Source: Agrypnia vestita (Eukaryota; Arthropoda; Insecta; Trichoptera; Phryganeidae). From it: a stretch of 64,000 bases of DNA. The translations under genes and the position numbers were made by a program. The stretch's first letter is position 1, and every line of letters begins with the position of its first letter. Shown here piece by piece: positions 46,815-58,198 of the stretch. Where the stretch lies: assembly GCA_016648135.1 (NCBI GenBank), contig JADDOH010023125.1, forward strand, positions 62,001 through 126,000. Direction: 5' to 3'. Under the pieces are notes generated by a model. That model made no database searches. It saw nothing but the letters and a program-made list of their open reading frames with translations, and was not told where the DNA came from.

Positions 46815-47095
46815 TAGTGCAAACATAATAAATTCGTTGTCTGTCCGTTCATCTGTCTGTCTATCCGTCCGTAACTTCATGTAACGTCCGTAATTTCGTT
46901 CAAATTCACGGCCAAAAAACCCAAATTATCCGGAGATGGTGCTTAAGCCCGGGCCAGCATACCCGAACCTGCAGCTTAACGCATGTTGCCACCGCCGCCT
47001 CTCCGTAGACCGCCCAAAAGATACTACAAATATGTACTAGGGCTTAGCAAAGACGCGAACCAATATTCCGTCATTTTTGACAGGTAACAACTAGT
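46815..47095 (-). repeat. CCGTC-hairpin dispersed repeat, long form, complete
   Basis: Minus strand: CTAGTTGTTACCTGTCAAAA, GAATATTGGTTCGCGTCTTT, GCTAAGCCCTAGTACATATT, GGTCTACGGAGAGGCGGCGG, GGTTCGGGTATGCTGGCCCG, GGACGTTACATGAAGTTACG, (GGACAGA)n and AACGAATTTATTATGTTTG. This is the fullest copy. It starts about 25 bp past the TIR element on its left. Confidence 0.8.
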
Positions 47096-47460
47096 ATATA
47101 CTAATGCCTCAATTTAAGAAAAATTCCACGATCTCCAAGTCGGTTAAATCAAAGACATTACTGGCTACCATAATGTAATGGCAAACTGCGGGTTTTAAAG
47201 TAGTGGAGGAGAATCATCAAGGACATCAACACGGATCACAACACAGAGGTTACGATCCAAACAAACGGGAGAAGAATGTTCCTACATCCACGCGTCATAT
47301 CGAAAAAGTAAAGTGCAATCAGAAAACAGCAAGCTATTTATAAGTTAGCTATCAAGTTATAAACAAAGATCATTACACCCTTAGTCTGTCTGCCAGAGAT
47401 GTGGCCGAAACTTATAATCAATATTTGACCCACTCCTCGCCAGCATCGCTCTGAAATTTG
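47096..47460. other. Unassigned DNA, partly duplicated
   Basis: CTGCCAGAGATGTGGCCGAA, ACTTATAATCAATATTTGAC, CCACTC at 47388-47440 recurs as CTGGCAGAGATGTGCCAAAC, CTTATAATTAATATTTGACC, CACTTT at 47596-47645, so a segment of about 205 bp has been duplicated around the 36-bp array. Confidence 0.55.
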
Positions 47461-47552
47461 GTGCAGAGAGAAAAAAATGGCAGAGAACAAGAAATTCGGC
47501 AGAGAGAAAAAAATGGCAGAGAACAAGAAATTTGGCAGAGAAAAAAAATCTT
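47461..47552. repeat. 36-bp tandem repeat, about 2.5 units
   Basis: GGCAGAGAGAAAAAAATGGC followed by AGAGAACAAGAAATT repeats with starts near 47463, 47499 and 47535. Confidence 0.85.
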
Positions 47553-47757
47553 AATCTCGAATTCCAACACGAGATATTAATACTTTTATTCTGCCTGGCA
47601 GAGATGTGCCAAACCTTATAATTAATATTTGACCCACTTTCTGTCGCTTTGAAATTTGGCAGAGACGAATTCCGGATGACAATAATTCTTCATTAGTTCT
47701 TAAAAAAAATGTTTTATCATGGAAAAAAAATTACACGCCGACGCGTTATTTTATCGG

Positions 47758-48021
47758 ATATATCGACGGCTCCTACGTATAATATCGTAACCCAAAAAAT
47801 CGACGATTTAGAGGTTTTTTGTGTATTTCATATGTATTTAATTATATCTTTAATTCCAAGAAAGAAAAAAATATTTTGCAATAAATAAGGTTTTTTTTAT
47901 TATAATTTTTTTTCTTTCTTGGAATCAAAGATATAATTAAGTAAATAATAAGAAACACACAAAAAACTCAAAATCGTCGATTTGTGGGTTACGACATTAT
48001 ACGTAGGAGCCGTCGATATAT
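47758..48021. mobile_element. 264-bp fold-back element
   Basis: Arms of more than 100 bp are inverted copies. The left starts ATATATCGACGGCTCCTACG, TATAATATCGTAACCCA, and passes AATCGACGATTT to ATTATATCTTTAATTCCAAG, AAAGAAAAAAA. The right arm gives the same on the reverse strand with scattered changes. The ends fall in TATATA, so a TA target is possible but cannot be proved. No coding capacity. Confidence 0.8.
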
Positions 48022-48385
48022 ATACCTACACATTCAAGGAAAAAAAAATATTAACAGCCTACTGGATAACATTGGGGAAGTCATATATGAAAAATGCCTA
48101 ATAAAAGTAATTAAAGACTTGTTTTTATCAAAAATTACAAACATAATTAAAATCCATCTCCTTAAAATTTAATCATGCACATATTTACCTACATAGATAC
48201 ACACAATATAATTTCAATATAATACTCTCTGTTAAACACAAGCGTTCGCTTCTGTAGGAGAGAAACATCTACTTTCTGACATGAAGTTGTAATATAAGTA
48301 AATAAATTATTATTTTGAATATAATGTTATTTACATGATATAAATAAATTAATCAAAAAGATTATTAAAAATATTTAATTATATA
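48022..48385. other. Unassigned AT-rich DNA
   Basis: Nothing recognised. Confidence 0.5.
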
Positions 48386-48510
48386 TATTTATCTTTACCT
48401 AAGTTTTATAATATAATTTTATTTTTTTCACTGCTAGTTTCGAGAGACTCAGAATCTCGAAACTACTAGTGAAAAAAAAGTTATAAAACTCAGGTAGAGA
48501 TAACATAGTA
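48386..48510. repeat. Fold-back with GTTTCGAGA centre
   Basis: TATTTATCTTTACCTAAGTT through TTTTTTTCACTGCTAGTTTC, GAGA is mirrored after GACTCAGAA by TCTCGAAACTACTAGTGAAA, AAAA and AAACTCAGGTAGAGATAACA. The CTCGAAACTAG word next to CTGAG is reminiscent of the Penelope-like termini elsewhere in the window, but no complete hammerhead core is present. Confidence 0.6.
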
Positions 48511-50914
48511 AATATAATTAATTATTTTGAATAGTCTATCATTATGAATCTCTACAAATCCACCAATAATAAAATTAATTTTATTTATAATGTAAAGAAA
48601 ATAAGGGAAACCTAATTTGATTTACTTTGTCTAAATAGTTTACTGTTATTTCTGTCTGTTTTATAAACATGTCTTAGATAGGTACCAGAATCTGTGTAGG
48701 ACGGAGATCTGCTACTCTCGGCTTCTTTGTGTGAAAGGCTTAAGCTCCGGTCAGAAAATATAATAAATGGGCCTAACCAGAGCACTCCTTCGGATTGTCA
48801 AGAGGAGCGCAAACCTTTATTTAGATTGCTCTCGTTCGTGCAGAACTCGGTAAGCTTTACAATCTTCAGATGTTGGACCTACACAGATAAATATTTTCTT
48901 TTTCAAAGCATATTAGAACAGCTGAAAATAGGCAGTATCGGTCACCGTCGCAGCTATTCAAGAAAACGTCAATCGTGTCAAGTATATTGAAATTAAATGA
49001 AAAAAGTATTTAATCAATTTGCAACTTACATTTGTTGAATGCATGGCAGTGTAATGAGAAGCGGGATACATTTTTTGAATACCTCATGTTTTTGAACATT
49101 TTTTTAATACCTCTTGCAAATGTCAAATCTATAAGAGTTTTCCATGTGTGCTCATCAGCAACGAAATCCACATTATACTTGAACTCGGCTTATTAGATGC
49201 CGTCCAAGCGATTTCCAAGCGCTTAGATACGTTGTCTGTATTCAAGCATATGTATAATAGCGATATTACTGCTCTTTAGTTTTAGGTACCTGAATTTATA
49301 TCTGATTTCTGTAATTCTGGTTGTACCTCGCTCTCATATATCGCGACATTTTAATCTTTTTTGAATTCACAACCTCGTATATTATTAATTTTTATAGTTA
49401 TAAACTTTAACGTTACAAATAGTTATAACACATACACTCATCTTCAAAATAATATTTAATTAAATTCTCATATATATTCCCGTTTATGGACACATCAAAT
49501 CCTAAAAGTCTAAAATTGTGGGTTCATTTTGCGTGCGCACAATTTACGACGTTAGGTCGCTATGAATGCCAAAGTAGTACTAGCACAAATTTTCATCTTT
49601 TGTCTATAAAACGAGATTGTAATAGCGGCGCTATGTCTATTTTTAGCCGAGTTATTAAGTTTGAAATTACTCCTACAGAAATTGTAAATCATTTGGACAC
49701 ATTTGCATTCCCACATCCGGCACCGATTTAAAGACGTTTTCACGTCAAATTTTTTTTTCCGAGTATTTCGTGTTACGATGAGTACGGAATCCAATCCCGG
49801 CCCACACTTACGTGATTAATATTTTTGATTAATTTTGTGGTAATAAAGATTAAATATTAAACTCAATGCCTTGATGTTATTTCAGGCACATTATTCATAA
49901 TAATTATATAATATTATTGATCACTTAATATTATTATCACACTTTACTTATATAATTAAACATCAGCAGCGGAATATTTATAGTTGGCATAGTTTTATAT
50001 TTTTATTATCATATTTATGTACGTTAATTTTAAGATTTGCTCTTAATTTTCCCAAAGATTAATAAAAAAATCGGCTTTTGTCTATTTGTATAAAGATATC
50101 GATATTAAGTAACTTTTTTCTTCTTATATTATATTTATGTACTACTTACTTTACCTTACTTTATGCATTATTTATTATCATATATTATGTATAAAAGTGT
50201 AACTCCCTCTCCAGACACAAGAGTTAGTCTCTTTTTGGAGAGGTACAATGATAAGAAATTTAAGTACCTAAATTTTTTTATGTATTAAATATGTAAATAT
50301 ATAAGATTTGTATTTAAAAAAATCTAATAATAATAAGTTTATCACATACTATAAAATAATATGTCTGAGTACCAAAATAATATCAGAGGTTTAGAAATAT
50401 ATAAATGAAGGATTTCATTGACTGACCGTAGATGGCACGCAACGGGTTAGTAATGTAAGACAGCAACAGGTCGCTCTGCTAGGTATAAACAAACTTTATT
50501 TCTGCATCTACTATTGTAAGTCAAATAATGGACAGATGAAAATTACACGTTACTTTTACGGACCGTAGCCAAGTTTGTGGCGGGACAGTGCCGCACATAT
50601 ATTTAGTCACAAATTATTTTTAAACAAATTAAAATAATCGAATAACTTAAAAAATTTTCTTAAAAAATTTTTAGCGTACAATATATACATCCACGTACTT
50701 TGCAATGTATACAAACACATATTTATTTTATACAATTTTTTTTGTCAAATTTATACATTCTAGTAATGTCTTGTCCATTCGTTTAATTATACATATCTCA
50801 TAAATACTCATATTTTCCAACATCCGGCAAGACAAAAGTTTCTAAGGGCACAATAAAGGACTGCTAGGGGTATCTCTTCACGATGGACAACATAGGTCTC
50901 TTAGGAGGATGAAC
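48511..50914. other. Unassigned DNA
   Basis: Short frames at 48727, 49486 and 49552 (80-87 codons) overlap on opposite strands or lack motifs. The stretch 50400-50600 is GC-richer (CAACAGGTCGCTCTGCTAGG) and could be part of a retroelement terminus, but no partner was found. Confidence 0.4.
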
Positions 50915-51090
50915 AATTTTTCATAATCGATATAAATAAGTCGGAAATATTGAAAAAAATTCAAACTTTGATATTGCATATCTCCATAACTATTGGTTGC
51001 TTTAACATTCTCAACTTATCATCAATAATGGAGCATCAAAGCAGGAATCTACCTGTAAAGTTTTTGTTACTATTTATGCTGTGAGACATA
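50915..51090 (-). repeat. ACAGGGTGTC-type dispersed repeat, copy on minus strand
   Basis: Minus strand: TGTCTCACAGCATAAATAGT, AACTTTACAGGTAGATTCCT, CTTTGATGCTCCATTATTG, AATAGTTATGGAGATATGCA, ATATCAAAGTTTGAATTTTT, CAATATTTCCGAC and TTATATCGATTATGAAAAAT. Blocks match 9243 and 12380. Confidence 0.7.
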
Positions 51091-53324
51091 TTTATGCAGA
51101 GATAACATATTGTGAACTTAACCCCACGAAAAGTAGTGAATTTAGTTGATTCCTTCACATTAATTGACAGTTTATTGAATAATTTTAAACCTTGATTTTA
51201 TAAAGTATTTTGCGTTCTTGCTAGATTTTTGTTGGAAGTCTTAAAACTTCGCAGAATACGTGCGGGCCTCAAAACTATATTTTGTATTCTTATACATGTT
51301 GTATTGAATAGTTGAGTTTTTACTCCCTTTATATTAACTAGTGGCGTCTGCTTGCTCGACGAAAAACTTTGGATCGATTTTTAACCCTTTTCCCGTGATC
51401 CAATTGAGCTGAAACTTTGCAAGCAGACTCGTGGCAACGATCAAAAAGATCTATCAAATTTTCGTTAAAAAAAATTAAAAATTTTGGATTTTTCAAATTT
51501 TTAATGGTTTTTTCATACAACTTACTAAGTTGTATGAAAATATTTCAACGCGTCTGGTAGACACGGAACCTGATTATAGTATAATTTTGGATTTTTGGAA
51601 ATTTTTTATTACTCCCTTTCGTAGCGTCGCTCGACCGAAGCCCAACGCGTAGTTAAGCGCCAAACCAGTTTCCACTAGTAAATGGGAAAGGGAGAATAAT
51701 AAAAACTTGGTTTTTATGGGTTACTTTTTTTAAAATCTGTCCATTTGAATCACGTATTGTGTCCATATAAGAATTATTTTTCTGGTAGAACTGGAGGAAG
51801 CGTGCCCGCTCTACGTCACTGAAAATGTAGCGATTATTATTGCGCGCGTGTGCAGCACGAACACAGGCAGAAGCAGCGGGCCCCGGACTTCCCATGACCG
51901 AGACAGATAGATTGTATCTCGGTCGTGGCGAGAAACTCTCACGCGCCGAGGCATCCACTCGAGGGGCGAGTGACGTCACAAGTGCCAATAAATCATGAAC
52001 GCACCTCACTTACTTCCTCAATATCCACGCTGATGTCCTGGTAAAATGTCCAACTCAGGCGCCTCACCCGGCGATTAGGTTCTGAATAGGGTTAGACTTG
52101 CAGTCGGCCAGCTAGATATGTTTGATAAAATAGCGTCTGCTATCCTGAATGCGTTTTAAATCATATATATTTTTTATTATTAATTGGCACTCTCAAATCA
52201 TAAGCTTTGGTTGATGGAAGTGACACAGAAATTGTGAGATTTTTCATTAGTATGAATGAATGTTTAATGAATCCATCAATAAATTCCTCGGCTATGATAG
52301 TACCTTTTTTATCTTTTTTAACCACGGATAACCCGCCTTATTTTTAAAATAGCACGAATATTTATTATTATTATATTGATCTGATACATGTCGGTAGGAA
52401 AAAGAGTCCCTCATCTCTCTAGGAAGAACCTGTGCGGAGATGAGCAGCTTACAATATAGTGAGAGAAAATACTATAAATAATATAAAACAAAATACTATA
52501 TAACTGTAAAATTAATCAATGAATTGATAAAAAAATTAAATATGAATAGTAAAAACAGGATATATATTACTGAATGCAAAACCATTAGCAAATTTAAAAT
52601 AATTAAGGTATATTATTTGTCCAAATACTGTCTTATATAATGGTGATCATAATAGTAGTTACCCTAACCCTCAAAAATGGAAGGGACGTTTTTATTTATG
52701 CCCGTGTAATTACTTAATTAATTTATAATTACAACTTTAGAATTTTTAGATAAGACCTTTGGAATTTAGTCTACATGGTCTGATTAATGTGACAAGTTGA
52801 ATGAGGGGAATGTGGAGTATAAATGATTTATAAGCACTGAACATTAATCATGTTGCATTTTGTGTTTCTGTGTCTAAATAGACTAGGGTGCAATATCACT
52901 TTTCATCACCGTGGAATGTGTATCATTTTTAGTCATAATAGGTAGGTATGTCATTATTTTGTTATATATACGTGAAATGTGGTGTCGATGTCTGGGTGGT
53001 CTAAAAAATGACCTGTTTTTTCGATGTTAACGCTCACGGATGTCAAATAGATTTTTATCATCACGCAAACCAGTCATTGCAATCTGGAGTTTTGGCCAAA
53101 ATATAAGTGTTTATAGGTCGACCACAAAAAAGACCATTCCCTAGCTTTGTCCGGTAAGAAGAAAGCAGGGGAAAGTTACCTGGCAAGCCCGTATATTCTT
53201 TAGTTTAAAAACGGTTACTTACCAGAAAAATTTATTTTGTGTTCATTTTTTGCATCGTAACAACACACATATTTTTTGCGCACATTCTTTTGAATGCGAT
53301 CTAGCTATAATAAATATAATATAA
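51091..53324. other. Unassigned DNA with a GC-rich pocket at 51780-51990
   Basis: The pocket holds the 5' half of a 118-codon minus-strand frame (MRCVHDLLALVTSLAPRV to AHARNNNRYIFSDVERARF). I do not recognise it. It includes a TGACGTCA word at 51971 and a short inverted ACTCCCTTTC / GAAAGGGAG pair at 51612-51695, which suggest transposon DNA. The part 52640-52930 has words near those of the 45506 element (ATGGAAGGGAC, CACCGTGGAATG), possibly a decayed relative. Confidence 0.4.
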
Positions 53325-53945
53325 CTAGCTGTTTATACCCGGCATTGCACGGGTCAAGGATTAAGTTGAAAATAAATTTGTGGGGGAAAACAAAGGATCC
53401 ATTCTTTTGCAAAGCTTCTAATTATAAAAATATTAACATCCAATCAAGGGGAAGAAATTTGGCATATTTTTCTGTCGAGAATATGTATGCAAAATTTTGT
53501 TCCTATCAGTCAAGCGGTGTAGATTCGTACAGAAAGTATCTTTGGGGGAGGGGATGGGTTAGAGAGGGAAGGAGAAATGTCGCCTATATTACCCGACTGG
53601 TCCTACAGAATAAGTATACACAATTTGTGTCAGATCGGTCAAACAGTACAGACTTTCATTGAAAATATATCAGGAGAGGGGGAAAATATCGCCTATGTTA
53701 CCTGCCGGATCCAAAAGAATATGTTTCCAGATTTTGAGTCCGATCGGTTGAACGGTACAGATTTTCTTTTAAAATATACCAGGGGGAGAGGAAGAGGTAA
53801 AAAAGGAGAGAAAAATGTCGCCTGTGCTACCCGCCGGGTCCTAAAGCATAATTATGCATAATTTGAGTCGAAACGGACAAATGGTGTAGATTTATATAGA
53901 GAACAGACAGACAGACGGACATTTATTTTTGTAGGTATAGATATA
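53325..53945 (+). repeat. Composite dispersed repeat with three 110-130-bp internal units
   Basis: Starts AACTAGCTGTTTATACCCGG, CATTGCACGGGTCAAGG and ends CAGACAGACAGACGGACATT, TATTTTTGTAGGTATAGAT, a head-and-tail pattern common in lepidopteran repeats. The interior is built of units each holding AATGTCGCCTA-GTTACCCG, CGG(G)TCC-A-A, a TTTGAGTC-GATCGGT word, and AACGGTACAGATTTTC, with TCGCCT at about 53580, 53689 and 53819. The 122- and 94-codon frames are read through these units and are not genes. Confidence 0.7.
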
Positions 53946-56296
53946 AGTACTTATATTACTTTAAAAGTTGGTAGAAATAAGTTTGCTTCATACACGTCTA
54001 GTGATTTCTTCATCCAAAGAGTTCAAATATTTAACTAAAAAAACTATATTTTCACCACAAAGATGGAAATTCTGACATTTGACAGATGTCTTGTCGTTTT
54101 TCCCGTCCCGTCTCTTTTTGAGTATTGGGGTGATAGTTATAATGGTGATTGTTACCACTATAACAATATTGCTATTTTAAAAATAAGGTTGAACATTATG
54201 AATAGTACAACACATTTCTTGATCACTATAATATTTTAATTAAAGCTGTATAAAGCCCCTTCTAGGACAAATTGAATGAGATCAAAACCTCCTCCAAGGC
54301 ATACTTGGAAAATAAATTAAACTGTCTATTTCAGAATTCTGAACATAATTTTTTTCCTTTTCTGCTTTCCCACTTTGCCTAATGTTTTTGGGTAATGAAT
54401 GAAAAAAACAGTAAAATAGTGAAATCGTAGGAAAAAGTATTAAAGTCGCGAGATACACAAATTATTTTTAAAAATACATACATATCTAGATTATGTGTAG
54501 AAATATTATACAACTACATTATTTTCTTCAAGTGACACAAATAGTTAATAATTTATGTAAATTTCTTCACATTAAATGAATATCCATACATTTATTTTAA
54601 AATAATCTGTACTCCTCTCCATTACAATCTTTTTTCATACATTTCACTATTTTACTGTTTTTCGTAAATAATTTCGTTTCTGTGAGATATCTATAATATA
54701 TCTTAATAAAGTTTATTTATATTTACGTTTTTTGCTGCAAAAACATCAATAACAAAACCCATGCCTAGAAATCATTTATTTGAAATGTAAATCTCTAAAA
54801 TAGATTAAAAAATGTCAGAGATTGACACCATATAATATTTTGAGTCATATGCAGCAATTTCTGAAAATTTTGAATGCATTGACTTCATTTTATTATTTTT
54901 TCTATTTTTCCACAATTTTTTCTGTAAAATATCTCCAAACTTGTCACGAACGTGACGTGAAAAAACGTATATCTAGGTCAACAACCGAGAGTTTTTATGA
55001 CTCATGCACAAAAGTATATTTTCCTCTCATTTGCACTAGCGTTGGCTCCACATAAAAGAAGAAGACAGATGATAACAGAATGAGATGAGAGAGAGTAAGA
55101 GAACAACAAGAAAATATAAGAGAATTAGAGAGAGATGGCAAAGTTAATCCCGGTTAACTATAGCTCCGTTAATATTGGTCCTATAAAAATAAAAAATATA
55201 GAAAAGTCTACTTGTCTTGAGGTCAACGCGGAAAAGTTTTTTATTTAGCTACATTCAATTTATTGTTTGACTGGTATACTGTAGACGGCGTGGTCTGATT
55301 TATTTGTAAATGTCAAATACCAGTGTACAAGAAAGACAAATCATTATATACATGTGTTACGTGTTGCAAGTTGGCCGGAAACCGGATGTTGCTCTTCCAC
55401 TCAAGTAGACATTTGTAATAAACTTTATAATATGACTAACACAATGAAATAATGTTATTCTATTTATTTATTTTCATAAAAATAAACTATTACAGTTGTA
55501 AGTTGGTACATATCGACTGTCCCTAATGTCCCTGTGTATTCTTTCGAATCTGCAAAAATTAGATTTTCGTTTTAGTATCTTCAACCATCCAGTTTACTGT
55601 ATAGGTAGGTATATTCGGATAATGTTTAAAAAAATTATTTTCATTTAATCTATCTATATCTTCGCTTAAAAGATTTTTATTTTAACATTGTCCAAAATAA
55701 ATTGGATGGTTTAAGACAATAAAACGAAAAATATTTTTTTTCAGATTTGACCATTTACATAAGGACCGTCGATATTATTAACAGATTATAATAATATAAT
55801 AAAAAAATACAAGAAAAGATATACCGGGGGTTAATCTGAAATTATTGATGCATCATCGGACAGAACATCTACTGAGAAGATTCTGGAATCAAATTACTAG
55901 TTGCTCACCACTAACCATGTTGCAAAAAGAATCACTCGCACTCATGTAGTTCGAATATAAACATTTACTTTGAATATCGCTTTCTACTTGAGTTCAACGA
56001 TTCACTGGAGCGGTCTACTTGATTCAGGCATAAGCAATCTGTTGCAACGGCGATGCTATTTGCTACTTGTCACTATTTGCGGTGCAAGATCACAGGCAGC
56101 CCATAAACCAGCAGCTTGATGCACCCTGCACGGATGATATGTAGATGCGGTACATTGTAAGGCGGCCGGATTACCAGCCCGACCTGTTCACTGTTTTACT
56201 TGGCTGAATTTGTCAAAAGATTTATAAATACGCAAGGTGCATTTAATAAAATATGAACGATGACACATAATATTATGTCCAACATCTCACGTTTCA
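53946..56296. other. Unassigned AT-rich DNA
   Basis: A GA-rich stretch lies at 55060-55140. A GC-richer part at 56035-56200 shows no motif. No TIR, tRNA or coding signal found. Confidence 0.45.
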
Positions 56297-56427
56297 CAGA
56301 GCCGGATTGTAGCATAGGCACTCGCCCAGGGCCCAGTTGAAACAGTAATAATTTTCATCCCTTATTTTAAGCGCATCAGGGGCCCAGAAACTCACTAAGA
56401 TCATCCATCTTCTCCCGTCTGGCTCTG
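56297..56427. mobile_element. 131-bp hAT-type MITE
   Basis: CAGAGCCGGAT on the left and TCTGGCTCTG on the right form inverted ends. The interior keeps GCCCAGGGCCCAG and AGGGGCCCAG words, typical of a widespread hAT family whose ends read CAG-GCCGGAT. TTTCA flanks both sides (56292-56296 and 56428-56432), shorter than the usual 8 bp. Confidence 0.6.
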
Positions 56428-56639
56428 TTTCAGTATAAGGTGATCAATAAAAATACCCAATTGGTCTTCATAAAGTCTTGTTGTTTATTCTACCTTAATC
56501 TGGGACCGACCGACTTCATTTCGGAAAATGTACATCTTATTATTTATTTCTCCGTCAATAGAACGACATGTCCATACCACCTTAAGTATATTTCTAAAAC
56601 ATAAAAAATAAATGCTTTATCTTCTTCTTCAAATATAGC
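56428..56639. other. Spacer
   Basis: Nothing recognised. Confidence 0.5.
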
Positions 56640-56822
56640 AAAATTATTTTGTGGTGACATAATTATAATTTATATAAAATAACTTTGTAAACACCACTTA
56701 TTTATTGATCGATACTTCGATTTTTAAATTTTATCCTGACGAAGAAGCCATTGGCTTCGAAACATGTTGAATTTTTTTTTTAATAAATAAGTGGTGTTTA
56801 TAAAGTTATTTTATATAAATGC
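56640..56822 (+). mobile_element. Penelope-like fold-back with clean hammerhead core
   Basis: Arms ATTTATATAAAATAACTTTG, TAAACACCACTTATTTATT and their reverse complement (AATAAATAAGTGGTGTTTAT, AAAGTTATTTTATATAAAT) enclose a core at 56736-56763. The core reads CTGACGA, A, GAAGCC, ATT, GGCTTC, GAAAC: a perfect 6-bp stem between the two conserved hammerhead boxes. ATCCTGACGAAG and GAAACATGTTGA are shared with 43040-43075. No polymerase frame is present. Confidence 0.65.
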
Positions 56823-57290
56823 TTTATGTTTAAGAAAACTTCCCTACTGCGGTTTGTCTTATTTTCTTGCATTAATGAATTTCTTCTTATTCCTTTAAGA
56901 TATCCAATTTCAGCAGTCTTGATTCTTGAACTCACCCTCTTCGCATTATACATATTTGGTGATCATATATGTATTATACAGTCAGTTTGGTCTTGACACT
57001 TAGCTCCGATTTCTTTATTACCGCAATTAGTTCCATGTCCTTTTATAAAAAATATGTACATTTCTGAAATGTCAATACTTACTACTACTGAATAGGTAGG
57101 TACAGGTTGTTATCGCCGCTTCATAGCGTAGTCTAGTAGTAGTAGTAGTCTAGTAGTAATCAAATAGATTGTATATTATGTAAATATTTATAATCTCCCT
57201 ATATTCCTCATAACTCCTCTTATATTCTTCATCTATCCCTTTTCTCAAACCTTCAGTCAAATCTCAAATACAAGTAAACCCTAAGAATTC
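56823..57290. other. Unassigned DNA with a (TAG)n tract
   Basis: TAGTCTAGTAGTAGTAGTAG lies near 57128. Otherwise nothing recognised. Confidence 0.5.
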
Positions 57291-57294
57291 TTAA

Positions 57295-58194
57295 CCCATC
57301 CTCTGCGATGGTGGGTCAGAACTGACCGGATTTTTATAAAAATATTAATTACGCGATTACCATTTGGCTTACGGTATTGTTCTTCGAGCTAATCTTCTAT
57401 TTAATATTTCCACGTAATTTGAGATATGAGTAAATATTATCGCGTGAAATTTAACCGAGTTATAGATAAAAATGTGAAAGTACACCAAAAAACTGACTGA
57501 GAACAAGTCTGTTTTAGGGTATCATCTTTCACAGCTCGTGCCTTATCATATATTGCCAACCATTTGGGCGTATTTTATTGCCCATTCTACCGGTGGCATT
57601 CCTCGTTCCGAGTACTTCCGCTCGCGACACAGAGTGTCGCTTCAACCGCCCTTCTGGAGCGTGGGAGTATCGCATCTTGCGTGCATTGCTAATGTTATTG
57701 CATTTCTTCCATTTTGAATAAAAGAAAAGTGTAATTTTTCATCGCTTATTTCAATTTATATATTTGCTTATTTGTTCAAAGGATTATAATTTGTGGTAAA
57801 TATATAAAAAAAAAATTTAAATAAGATTCAGAGATCGTGAAATATTTAAAACTACTGTCACTCTTTACAGGATGCCAGCCAGCGATAAGATGAGACCTTA
57901 GCGATGATCGCGTAAGGTCTCATGGTCAGTGAATGTTTCGGCTGAGTCTGTGTATGACATGTATTGATGCGCGCATATTATAAGTAATATATTTCAAGAG
58001 ACGTTAATTTTCTAACAAAAATCCCCACGACACATCGTGCTATTCCATTAAAACATGATTGAGATGAAAAAAATATAATAAATGTCACGAAAAACGGTCA
58101 AAAAACCGACATTTCGTACTGGGTCTAAAACGACCCACCGCCGTCAGCCGTGTTTTGATTAATTGTTAAATGCTTAGTAACGCTCTTAGGGTTG
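57295..58194. mobile_element. Candidate non-autonomous piggyBac-like element
   Basis: Bounded by TTAA at both sides (57291-57294 and 58195-58198), the piggyBac target. The left end begins CCCATCCTCTGCGATGGTGG, GTCAGAACTGACC. The right end in reverse carries GACGGCGGTGGGTC and GTTTTAGACCC. The shared inverted GATGGTGGGTC / GGCGGTGGGTC word and nearby GTC-GAC hairpins are like piggyBac-type ends. The outermost bases do not match well, so the boundaries are uncertain. No transposase frame. Confidence 0.45.
57891..57922. repeat. Hairpin inside the candidate piggyBac-like element
   Basis: TGAGACCTTA and TAAGGTCTCA are exact complements, extended by GCG/CGC with one bulged G, around a short ATGAT loop. 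Confidence 0.8.
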
Positions 58195-58198
58195 TTAA

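Noticed and set aside
53294..53861. 122- and 94-codon overlapping frames as proteins with repeats
   Set aside because: They read through DNA tandem units of a dispersed repeat and overlap in different frames; repetition is at DNA level.
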